The notes below the pieces were generated by a model that had not been told where the DNA came from, searched no databases, and saw only the letters and a program-made list of their open reading frames with translations. Below are positions 7,710-13,525 of a stretch of DNA of 17,894 nt, in pieces. Position numbers and translations under genes: made by a program. Numbering within the stretch: position 1 is the stretch's first letter; every line of letters starts with the position of its first letter. Source of the stretch: JACQAI01 sp035507915 (GTDB lineage Bacteria > Pseudomonadota > Alphaproteobacteria > Elsterales > Elsteraceae); contig DATJNS010000266.1 in the NCBI GenBank assembly GCA_035507915.1, forward strand, positions 1 through 17,894, read 5' to 3'.

Positions 7710-8054
7710 ATGGAGATCGCCGAGTCGACGGTGGATGCGGTTCTGGTGTTGAGCCCGCGCGGTCGCCTGGACAGCATCGGCGCGCCCGACTTCGATCGGC
7801 TGGTTCGCGAGCGGCTGGCCGCCGGGCAGCGCCGGCTGGTGATCGATCTCGACGCGGTCGATTACGTCAGCAGCGCCGGGTTGCGCAGCCTCCTGGTCGC
7901 CGCCAAACAGCTCAAGGCGAACGGCGGCCGGATGGCGCTGTGCCGGCTCAAGGCACCGGTGATGGAGGTCGTCCACATCAGCGGCTTCGACCGCATCTTC
8001 ACGATCCTGGCGTCGCTCGACGATGGCGTGGCGCGGGTCGGTGCCGAGCCCTGA
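7710..8054 (+). CDS. STAS-domain protein (anti-sigma-factor antagonist type)
   Basis: A 114-residue single STAS domain, the fold of SpoIIAA/RsbV anti-anti-sigma factors. Visible features are the opening beta strands (VLVLSPRGRLDSIGAPDF), the central strand RRLVIDLDAVDYVSSAGLRSLL with the phosphoacceptor-type serine (Ser55, possibly Ser54) before AGLR, and the closing ISGFDRIFTI typical of the last helix. In the family, phosphorylation of this serine by an anti-sigma kinase switches partner binding. No kinase, phosphatase or sigma factor gene is in view. The ATG at 7710 with GGGGAA just upstream is preferred over the GTG at 7695. Its 3' end overlaps the start of the chromate-transporter gene, implying translational coupling and perhaps a regulatory role for that transporter, as STAS domains have on SulP anion carriers. 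Confidence 0.88.
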   Translation: MEIAESTVDAVLVLSPRGRLDSIGAPDFDRLVRERLAAGQRRLVIDLDAVDYVSSAGLRSLLVAAKQLKANGGRMALCRLKAPVMEVVHISGFDRIFTILASLDDGVARVGAEP

Positions 8055-9288
8055 AGCCCCGGACGCGCCGCACGCCGGCGTGCACGCGGTCGGCCGCGGC
8101 TCGGCGGGCTCGGTGTTCGCCGCCTTTCTGCGTCTCGGCCTGACGAGCTTCGGTGGGCCGGTCGCGCATATCGGGTATTTCCGCGCCGAGTTCGTCACGC
8201 GCCGGCGCTGGCTCGACGAGGCGACCTACGCCGACATCGTTGCGCTGTGCCAGTTCCTGCCCGGCCCGGCGAGCAGCCAGGTCGGCATGGCGATCGGGCT
8301 GTTGCGCGCGGGCTTCACCGGCATGCTGGCGGCCTGGCTCGGCTTCACGACGCCGTCGGCCTTGGCCCTCATGCTGTTCGGCTACGGGATCGCCGAGGTT
8401 GGCGACCTGAGCCACGCCGCCTGGCTGCACGGCTTGAAGATCGTCGCCGTCGCCGTGGTGGCGCAAGCCGTGTGGGGCATGGCGCGCAGCCTGGCGCCCG
8501 ACCGCCCGCGCGCCACCGTGGCGATCGCCGCCGCGCTTGCGGTGCTGGCGCTGCCGTCGGCGCTCGGACAGGTCGGCGTCATCGTCGCCGGCGGGTTGAT
8601 CGGTGGGGCCCTGCTGCCGACGCGCGATCCGACGACCACGGCGCCCAGCATCGCGTTCGACGTCCGTATCGGCCGCACGTCGGCTCTCGGCGCGCTCGTC
8701 GGGTTCTTCGCGCTGCTGATCGGCTTGCCGTTGCTCGCAGCGGCGCATGATGGCCAGACGCTGCGCCTGTTCGAGAGCTTCTACCGCTCCGGCTCGCTGG
8801 TGTTCGGCGGCGGTCACGTGGTGCTGCCGCTGCTTCAGCAGGCGGTCGTGCCGCCCGGCTGGGTCGACAACGACGCCTTCCTCGCGGGATACGGCGCGGC
8901 GCAGGCGGTCCCCGGTCCGCTGTTCACCTTCGCGGCTTATCTCGGCACGGTGGCGGGCCCGGCGCCGCACGGTTGGGTCGGCGGCCTGATCGCGTTGGTC
9001 GCGATCTTCCTGCCGTCGTTCCTCCTGGTCGCCGGGACGCTGCCCTTCTGGGATGCGCTGCGCCAGCGCGGCCCCGTGCAGGCCGCGCTCCAAGGCGTCA
9101 ACGCGGCGGTGGTCGGCATTCTGCTCGCCGCGCTCTACCGGCCGGTGTGGCAGAGCGCGATCGGCGGTCCGGCCGATTTCGCGCTCGGCCTCGCGGCGTT
9201 CGGTTTGTTGGCGTTCTGGCGCGTGCCGCCCTGGCTGGTCGTCCTGCTGGGCGCCGCCGGCGCGAGCGCGTTGGCGCTGGTCGTTTAG
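8023..9288 (+). CDS. chrA: Chromate transporter, long-chain ChrA type (two CHR domains)
   Basis: An inner-membrane CHR-family protein of 421 residues, the size of full-length two-domain ChrA. Each half carries the family signatures: FLRLGLTSFGGPVAHIGYF and CQFLPGPASSQVGMAIG (about residues 35-95), then SLVFGGGHVVLPLLQQ and AQAVPGPLFTFAAYLG (about residues 260-310). Ten or more hydrophobic spans can be traced. ChrA proteins characterised in Pseudomonas and Cupriavidus export chromate. Many chromosomal homologues are not tied to chromate resistance and may carry other oxyanions. The ATG at 8023 overlaps the STAS gene by 32 nt; a GTG at 8041 would reduce the overlap to 14 nt. Neither has a clear ribosome site, which fits coupling to translation of the upstream gene. 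No ChrB regulator is present in the window. Confidence 0.92.
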   Translation: MAWRGSVPSPEAPDAPHAGVHAVGRGSAGSVFAAFLRLGLTSFGGPVAHIGYFRAEFVTRRRWLDEATYADIVALCQFLPGPASSQVGMAIGLLRAGFTGMLAAWLGFTTPSALALMLFGYGIAEVGDLSHAAWLHGLKIVAVAVVAQAVWGMARSLAPDRPRATVAIAAALAVLALPSALGQVGVIVAGGLIGGALLPTRDPTTTAPSIAFDVRIGRTSALGALVGFFALLIGLPLLAAAHDGQTLRLFESFYRSGSLVFGGGHVVLPLLQQAVVPPGWVDNDAFLAGYGAAQAVPGPLFTFAAYLGTVAGPAPHGWVGGLIALVAIFLPSFLLVAGTLPFWDALRQRGPVQAALQGVNAAVVGILLAALYRPVWQSAIGGPADFALGLAAFGLLAFWRVPPWLVVLLGAAGASALALVV

Positions 9289-9331
9289 CCCGAGCCGGAC
9301 GTTCCTTCATCACAGCGACGCGAGAGACCCC

Positions 9332-10108
9332 ATGAGCGACCCAGACCTCGTGCTCCTCGGCACTAAGCAGACCGAGCGCGGCAACGTGGCGACCGTGATC
9401 GTCAACAACCCCGCCAAGGCGAACTGCTTCGGGCGCGCCACCATGCAGGCGTTCATCGAGCGACTCGGTTCGCTGCACGACAGCTTCGAGCTGCGCGCGG
9501 TGGTGATCACCGGATCCGGCGAGCGCGCCTTCATCGGCGGCGCCGACGTGCGCGAGATGGCCGTGCTCGAGCCCGACGAGGCGCGCCGTTTCATCACCCT
9601 CGTGCACCAGTGCTGCGCGGCGGTGCGCAATTTGCCGGTGCCCGTGATCGCGCAGATCAACGGCGCCGTGCTGGGCGCCGGTCTCGAGCTCGCGGCGTCG
9701 TGCGATTTCCGCATCGCCGCCGAGCACGCGGTGTTCGGCATGCCCGAGGTGCGGCTCGGCATGCCGTCGGTGGTCGAGGCCGCGCTGCTGCCGCAGCTGA
9801 TCGGCTGGGGCAAGACGCGCCGGCTGCTGCTGACCGGCGAGACGATCGACGCGGCGCAGGCCGAGCGCTGGGGCCTGGTCGAGGAAGTCGTGCCGCTCGC
9901 CGAGCTCGACCAGGCGACCGACCGCGCGGTCGACGGCATCCTCGCCGCGGGCTCGCGCGCGGTGCGTCTGCAGAAGCGCCTGATCCAGACCTGGGAGACC
10001 CAGTCGATCGACGGCGCGATCCGCGCCGGCATCGACTGCTTCGCCGAGGCCTGGTCGAGCGACGAGCCGCGCCGCATGACCGCCGGCTACCTGCGCCGCC
10101 GCCGGTGA
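9332..10108 (+). CDS. Enoyl-CoA hydratase/isomerase (crotonase) family protein
   Basis: A 258-residue crotonase-fold protein. It has the oxyanion-hole segment FIGGADVREM (about residues 67-76) and INGAVLGAGLELAASCDFRIA (about residues 109-129). The two glutamates equivalent to the catalytic pair of rat mitochondrial hydratase are both present: Glu119 in GLEL and Glu139 in MPEVRLG. Hydration of an enoyl-CoA is therefore plausible. The usual GGTQRL after the second Glu is replaced by SVVEAALLPQLIGWGKTRR, seen in a side branch of the family, so the acyl group may be unusual. The ATG at 9332 follows AGAGA. The longer ORF from 9053 overlaps ChrA and is not used. It lies 43 bp after chrA without an obvious terminator, so read-through is possible. 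The FNR-type box begins 5 bp after its stop. Confidence 0.9.
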   Translation: MSDPDLVLLGTKQTERGNVATVIVNNPAKANCFGRATMQAFIERLGSLHDSFELRAVVITGSGERAFIGGADVREMAVLEPDEARRFITLVHQCCAAVRNLPVPVIAQINGAVLGAGLELAASCDFRIAAEHAVFGMPEVRLGMPSVVEAALLPQLIGWGKTRRLLLTGETIDAAQAERWGLVEEVVPLAELDQATDRAVDGILAAGSRAVRLQKRLIQTWETQSIDGAIRAGIDCFAEAWSSDEPRRMTAGYLRRRR

Positions 10109-10112
10109 CGCG

Positions 10113-10126
10113 TTGATCTAAATCAA
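10113..10126 (+). promoter_or_regulatory. FNR/FixK/Anr-type binding site
   Basis: TTGATCTAAATCAA is a perfect match to the FNR-family consensus TTGAT-N4-ATCAA. It stands in the 81-bp space between the hydratase stop and the ATG of the small membrane protein. Its centre lies 70 bp upstream of that ATG, so activation from about -41.5 would start transcription near 10161 and leave a leader of about 29 nt. In alphaproteobacteria such boxes bind FnrL, FixK or Dnr and induce genes at low oxygen. Confidence 0.8.
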
Positions 10127-10189
10127 TGCTTGGGCCCGTCGTCCCTTCGAAACTGATCATCGAGATCGCAGTTTCGGAGGAGCGTGACG

Positions 10190-10357
10190 ATGACCACGGG
10201 CGAAATGGCCTATCTCGGTTTGGCGCTGACGGGCTTCTTCGCGTTCGTCGCGGTGGTGTTCTGGGTGCAGTTCGACGACCGCAAGCGCGATCGCCGCCCG
10301 GTATCCGGCACGGCTTACCAATCCCCGCCTAGCGGGGGTGTGAAGGCAGGCGCCTAG
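10190..10357 (+). CDS. 55-residue single-span membrane protein downstream of an FNR box
   Basis: A short gene with strong local support. The ATG at 10190 is preceded by GGAGGA with 8 nt spacing, and a perfect FNR-type palindrome lies 64 bp further up. The product opens MTTGEMAYLGLALTGF, then has one hydrophobic span (about residues 7-27), a basic stop-transfer patch (DDRKRDRR, about residues 29-36) and a short Gly/Pro/Ser tail. That layout predicts N-out/C-in insertion in the inner membrane with a cytoplasmic tail. The size and low-oxygen control recall small accessory subunits of terminal oxidases such as CcoQ and CydX, but no oxidase genes are nearby and I see no diagnostic residues, so no function is assigned. 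The 3' end carries several inverted repeats that run into the likely terminator. Confidence 0.75.
   Translation: MTTGEMAYLGLALTGFFAFVAVVFWVQFDDRKRDRRPVSGTAYQSPPSGGVKAGA
10323..10337 (+). repeat. Inverted repeat inside the 3' coding end of the small membrane gene
   Basis: CCCCGC, a 3-nt loop and GCGGGG form a perfect 6-bp stem inside codons 45-49. A second perfect palindrome, GCGCCTAGGCGC at 10350-10361, spans the stop codon. These could stabilise the mRNA end or simply reflect high G+C. Confidence 0.4.
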
Positions 10358-10373
10358 GCGCGGCCTTCACCAC

Positions 10374-10417
10374 GCGGCCGGCGCTGGCGGAGGGGCCGGC
10401 GTCGGCCGCGCTGTTTT
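10374..10417 (+). terminator. Possible intrinsic terminator after the small membrane gene
   Basis: GCGGCC (10374-10379) pairs with GGCCGC (10404-10409), and the inner GCTGGC can pair with GCCGGC around a GGAGGG loop. The stem is followed by GCTG and a run of four T (10414-10417). It sits between the small gene and the convergent CoA-transferase, ending 8 bp before the latter's stop. The T-run is short, so this is tentative. Confidence 0.4.
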
Positions 10418-10424
10418 CGGGCGG

Positions 10425-11618
10425 CTACACCACGCCGCGCTGGTGGAAGCCGGCGATCGTGCCGGCATCGTAGCCGAGTTCGCCGAGCACCTCGTCGGTG
10501 TGCTCGCCGGCCTTGGGCGGCGAGCTCGTCAGGTGGCTGGGCGTGCGCGAGAGCGTGACGGGCTGGCCGACCATCTGGGTGTCGCCGCGCAGGTTCGAGT
10601 GGATCTTCTCGACCAGCTCGAGATGCTTGATCTGCGGATCGGCGAACACCTCGTCCATCTTGTAGATCGGCCCGGCCGGCACGCCCGCCTTGTTGAGCGC
10701 GTCGACCCATTGCTTGCTCGGTGCCGTTTTGATGCGCGCCTCGATCGCGGCGTTGAGCTTGTCGCGATTGGTCGAGCGCAGCTTCGGCGTCTTGTAGTCG
10801 GGCTCCTCGAGCCAGTCCGTGGCCTCGATCGCGCGGCAGAAGCGTTCCCAGATCGCCTGACCCGCGACCGCGATGTTGATGTAGCCGTCGCTGGTCTGGA
10901 ACACGCCGGTCGGGATGCTGGTCGGATGGTTGTTGCCGGCCTGCTTGGGGACCTCGCCGTCCATCAGCCAGCGCGCGTTCTGGAAGTCGAGCATGAAGAC
11001 CTGCGCCTCGAGCAGCGAGGTCTGCACCCATTGGCCCTTGCCCGAGACCTCGCGCTCGAGCAGCGCCACCAGGATGCCGTAGGCGCAGAAGATGCCGGCG
11101 GTGAGGTCGGCGATCGGGATGCCGACGCGCACCGGGCCCTGGCCGGGCAGACCGGTGATCGACATCAGGCCGCCCATGCCCTGGGCGATCTGGTCGAAGC
11201 CCGGGCGCACGGCGTAGGGACCCGTCTGGCCGAAGCCCGAGATCGAGCCGTAGATCAGCCGCGGGTTGATCTGGGACAGCGTCTCGTAGTCGATCTTGAG
11301 CCGGTGCTTGACGTCGGGCCGATAGTTCTCGACCAGCACGTCGGCGCGCTGAACCAGCCGGTGCAGGATCTCGATGCCCTCGGGGCTCTTGAGATTGAGG
11401 CTGATGGCGCGCTTGCCGCGATGCAGGTTCTGGAAATCCGATCCCTCGCGCGGGCCGCCCAGCCCCTCGCCGGCGCCCTCGGTCTCCGGCAGCTCGATCT
11501 TGATCACGTCGGCGCCCCAGTCGGCGAGCTGGCGCACGCAGGTCGGCCCGGCGCGCACGCGGGTCAGGTCCAGCACCTTGAACCGGGACAAGGCCGACGA
11601 GGCAGGTCGATGGGTCAT
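10425..11618 (-). CDS. CaiB/BaiF (family III) CoA-transferase
   Basis: A 397-residue class III CoA-transferase, which moves CoA between carboxylic acids through an aspartyl-CoA anhydride intermediate. Family marks are the opening FKVLDLTRVRAGPTCVRQLADWGADVIKIE, the RGKRAISLNLKSPEG block, FGQTGPY, and the catalytic-type Asp171 in GIPIADLTAG, equivalent to Asp169 of formyl-CoA transferase. The length and the C-terminal EHTDEVLGELGYD close are normal. The ATG at 11618 has AAGGAG 5 nt upstream. It lies 97 bp after the ABC ATPase on the same strand, with a palindromic element between them. The acyl substrate cannot be predicted: formyl/oxalyl, carnitine, succinyl-malate and benzylsuccinate enzymes share the fold. 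Confidence 0.93.
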   Translation of the reverse strand: MTHRPASSALSRFKVLDLTRVRAGPTCVRQLADWGADVIKIELPETEGAGEGLGGPREGSDFQNLHRGKRAISLNLKSPEGIEILHRLVQRADVLVENYRPDVKHRLKIDYETLSQINPRLIYGSISGFGQTGPYAVRPGFDQIAQGMGGLMSITGLPGQGPVRVGIPIADLTAGIFCAYGILVALLEREVSGKGQWVQTSLLEAQVFMLDFQNARWLMDGEVPKQAGNNHPTSIPTGVFQTSDGYINIAVAGQAIWERFCRAIEATDWLEEPDYKTPKLRSTNRDKLNAAIEARIKTAPSKQWVDALNKAGVPAGPIYKMDEVFADPQIKHLELVEKIHSNLRGDTQMVGQPVTLSRTPSHLTSSPPKAGEHTDEVLGELGYDAGTIAGFHQRGVV

Positions 11619-11658
11619 GACGGCTCCTTGCTACGCGACGCGACGGCACAATCTGACT

Positions 11659-11681
11659 CCTTCCCCCCTCGAGGGGGAAGG
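11659..11681. repeat. Palindromic intergenic element
   Basis: CCTTCCCCC (11659-11667) and GGGGGAAGG (11673-11681) make a perfect 9-bp stem with a 5-nt loop in the short space between the ABC ATPase and the CoA-transferase. No T-tract follows on the minus strand. Short C-rich/G-rich palindromes of this kind are frequently dispersed in alphaproteobacterial intergenic regions. Whether this one is repeated in the genome cannot be seen here. Confidence 0.5.
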
Positions 11682-11715
11682 TCGGGCTGGCGGACAACGA
11701 CCAACGGGGACGGCA

Positions 11716-12783
11716 TCACGCCGGCAGGGCGCGGCAGCTTTCGATCGGAAAGCGCACCCAGACCTCGCTGCCGGCCGCGATGTCGGTCGCCGGCCCGGTG
11801 GTGGCGCGGATCTGCGGACCGGCGTCGAGCGCGACCAGATAGTCGCGGCTGGCGCCGAGATAGACCTGACGCACGACGCGGCCGCGCGCGACGTTGCTGC
11901 CCACGCCATCGCTCGGCGGCGACGACGCCAGCTCGATGTCGTGGAGCCTGATCGACACCGCGGTCTCGCCTTCGGGCGCGGTGCTGCCCTGGCCGCAGCG
12001 CAAGGTCAAACCCGGGCATGCCACGGTGTCGGCGCCGGCGGCACGACCCTTCAGCAGATTGGTGCCGCCGATGAAGCGCGCGACGAACTCGGTCGCGGGA
12101 CGCTGATAGACCTCCTCGGGCGTGCCGCACTGCTCGATGCGGCCGTGGTTCATGACCACGATGACGTCCGCCGTCGTCATGGCCTCGATCTGGTCGTGCG
12201 TGACATAGACCGTCGTGTACTTGTACTCGTCGTGCAGCCGACGCACCTCGAAGCGCATCTCCTCGCGCAGATTGGCGTCGAGGTTCGACAAGGGTTCGTC
12301 GAGCAGCAGCGTCTCGGGCTTGACGACCAGCGCGCGCGCCAAGGCGACGCGCTGCTGCTGGCCGCCCGACAGCTCGCCGGGATAGCGGTCGGCGACGTGC
12401 TCGAGCTGGATCACGGCCAGCATCGCGGCAACCCGCGCCGCGGTCTCGGCGCCCGGCACCTTGCGGACCCGCAGGCCGTAGCCGACGTTCTCGGCGACCG
12501 TCATGTGCGGCCAGAGCGCGTAGCTCTGAAAGATCATCGACATGTTGCGGCGCTCGGGCGGCAGCGCCCAGCCGGCGGTCGACAGCGCGCGGCCGCCGAC
12601 CGTGATCGCGCCGCCGTCGGGCGCGATGAACCCGGCGATCAGCCGCAAGGTCGTGGTCTTGCCGCACCCCGACGGTCCGAGCAGACAGACGAGCTTGCCG
12701 TGGTCGATCGCCAAGTCGACGCCGTCGACCGCGGCGTGCGCGCCGAAGCGCTTGGTCAGGCCCTGCAACTCGACGACCGCCAT
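11716..12783 (-). CDS. ABC transporter ATP-binding protein, PotA/FbpC/MalK-like with TOBE domain
   Basis: A 355-residue ATPase subunit of an ABC importer of the CUT1/polyamine/iron type. The Walker A GPSGCGKTTT (residues 36-45), Q-loop Gln86, signature LSGGQQQR (138-145), Walker B LLLDEP (159-164), D-loop SNLD and switch His196 in VTHDQIEAM are all intact. Residues about 240-355 form the extra C-terminal region expected for a TOBE regulatory domain. ATP hydrolysis would power uptake through a partner permease, but no permease or periplasmic binding protein lies beside it: the neighbours are a CoA-transferase downstream and a regulatory gap upstream. The ATG at 12783 follows GGAGAG; the 20-codon extension to 12843 lacks a better signal. 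The substrate is open (spermidine/putrescine, Fe3+, thiamine or sugars). Confidence 0.9.
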   Translation of the reverse strand: MAVVELQGLTKRFGAHAAVDGVDLAIDHGKLVCLLGPSGCGKTTTLRLIAGFIAPDGGAITVGGRALSTAGWALPPERRNMSMIFQSYALWPHMTVAENVGYGLRVRKVPGAETAARVAAMLAVIQLEHVADRYPGELSGGQQQRVALARALVVKPETLLLDEPLSNLDANLREEMRFEVRRLHDEYKYTTVYVTHDQIEAMTTADVIVVMNHGRIEQCGTPEEVYQRPATEFVARFIGGTNLLKGRAAGADTVACPGLTLRCGQGSTAPEGETAVSIRLHDIELASSPPSDGVGSNVARGRVVRQVYLGASRDYLVALDAGPQIRATTGPATDIAAGSEVWVRFPIESCRALPA

Positions 12784-12911
12784 GAACTCTCCCGCCTCCG
12801 CGCGCGAGGCCGGATGGTAGGGCGGCGCTTGCGCCTCTCGCAACGGGCCGCGCCGCCACGCTCATCCGAGCGCCTCCCAACCCCCGCTTCAATAGAAGCA
12901 GTCGCCGTCTC

Positions 12912-12927
12912 AAGCAAAACTTTGCTT
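12912..12927. promoter_or_regulatory. Perfect dyad in the gap upstream of the ABC ATPase
   Basis: AAGCAAAACTTTGCTT consists of 7-bp arms with a 2-nt centre. It lies in an AT-rich island (about 12905-12960) within the divergent gap, 129 bp upstream of the ATPase start. A related half-site, AAACAAAGC, follows at about 12946-12954. The geometry fits a dimeric repressor or activator operator better than a hairpin. The regulator is unknown. Confidence 0.45.
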
Positions 12928-12974
12928 CGAAATTGATGGATGTTCAAACAAAGCGCGCGAGTGCTGAGCTCGAC

Positions 12975-13004
12975 TTGGTGTGACGTAGATCACGGCGCTA
13001 TGAG
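12975..13004 (+). promoter_or_regulatory. CRP/FNR-family-like site overlapping a candidate promoter
   Basis: TGTGACGTAGATCACG (12979-12994) matches the CRP consensus TGTGA-N6-TCACA at 9 of 10 positions and resembles a weaker FNR/Dnr-type site. It sits between a possible -35 (TTGGTG, 12975-12980) and a possible -10 (TATGAG, 12999-13004) 18 bp apart. If that promoter is real, the factor would be expected to repress it. The target is the 139-aa gene. Confidence 0.4.
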
Positions 13005-13005
13005 G

Positions 13006-13021
13006 TCTTGCGGACGCAAGA
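13006..13021. promoter_or_regulatory. Perfect dyad in the leader of the 139-aa gene
   Basis: TCTTGCG and CGCAAGA are perfect 7-bp arms around two central bases, 12 bp downstream of the CRP-like site and 60 bp before the ATG at 13081. A 2-nt centre favours a protein operator over an RNA hairpin. Confidence 0.4.
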
Positions 13022-13080
13022 TGACCTATGGCTCCGGGTCCGCGCGAGATGGTAAGCGCCCGGCGCAGGAGAGACCCACC

Positions 13081-13500
13081 ATGGGCCGCAGCCCGCACGT
13101 GATGAATGCTCTGATCCGCTTCAGCAACCTGATCGCACCGGTGCTCGGCGACGGACCCGACGCCGCCACGGTCGCGGTGGTCGCGAGCCGTATCCTCGAA
13201 ACCCAGCGCATCCGCGACGTCGACGTGATCCCGCTGACCGCCGCGCCCGACCTCGACGAGACCACGCTCTACGCCCTGCGCTCGGGCTTCAACGATTGGC
13301 ACGCCGTGCGGCTGCTGATCGACCAGGGCAAGCTGCCGCCCGATCCGCGCATCCATGTGCGCGTGCACCTCAACCAGGCGCAGTGGGACAAGGCCGGCGA
13401 GATCGCGCATGAGGCGGCCGACGCGCACCGTACGGCGCGCGAGCGCCAGAAGCGCGCGCGCCGTCCGCGCCGCGCCCGCCGGCGTCACGGCTTCGCCTGA
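13081..13500 (+). CDS. Uncharacterised 139-aa protein with a strongly basic C-terminal tail
   Basis: I do not recognise this protein. It has no signal peptide or transmembrane span. The first ~110 residues look like a small folded alpha/beta or helical domain (ALIRFSNLIAPVLGDGPDAA, then RDVDVIPLTAAPDLDETT). The last ~25 residues are densely Arg/Lys-rich (TARERQKRARRPRRARRRHG), a tail that would bind nucleic acid or another polyanion. The ATG at 13081 is chosen because GGAGAG lies 9 nt upstream; in-frame starts at 13021 and 12940 would begin inside the dyad or upstream of the promoter. The long leader holds a CRP-like site and a perfect dyad, so expression is probably controlled. The convergent deacetylase begins 25 bp after its stop. 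Confidence 0.72.
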   Translation: MGRSPHVMNALIRFSNLIAPVLGDGPDAATVAVVASRILETQRIRDVDVIPLTAAPDLDETTLYALRSGFNDWHAVRLLIDQGKLPPDPRIHVRVHLNQAQWDKAGEIAHEAADAHRTARERQKRARRPRRARRRHGFA

Positions 13501-13525
13501 CGCGCGCGAGCCGCCGCCGGGGCCG

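Noticed and set aside
7635..8198. Extension of the helical protein to a start at 8198
   Set aside because: It runs antisense through the STAS and ChrA genes; the ATG at 7634 follows a promoter-like box and starts the plausible domain.
9053..9331. Upstream extension of the enoyl-CoA hydratase
   Set aside because: It lies out of frame inside ChrA; the crotonase fold begins just after the ATG at 9332.
10443..11951. 502-codon plus-strand frame opposite the CoA-transferase
   Set aside because: Antisense shadow of a clear CaiB/BaiF gene.
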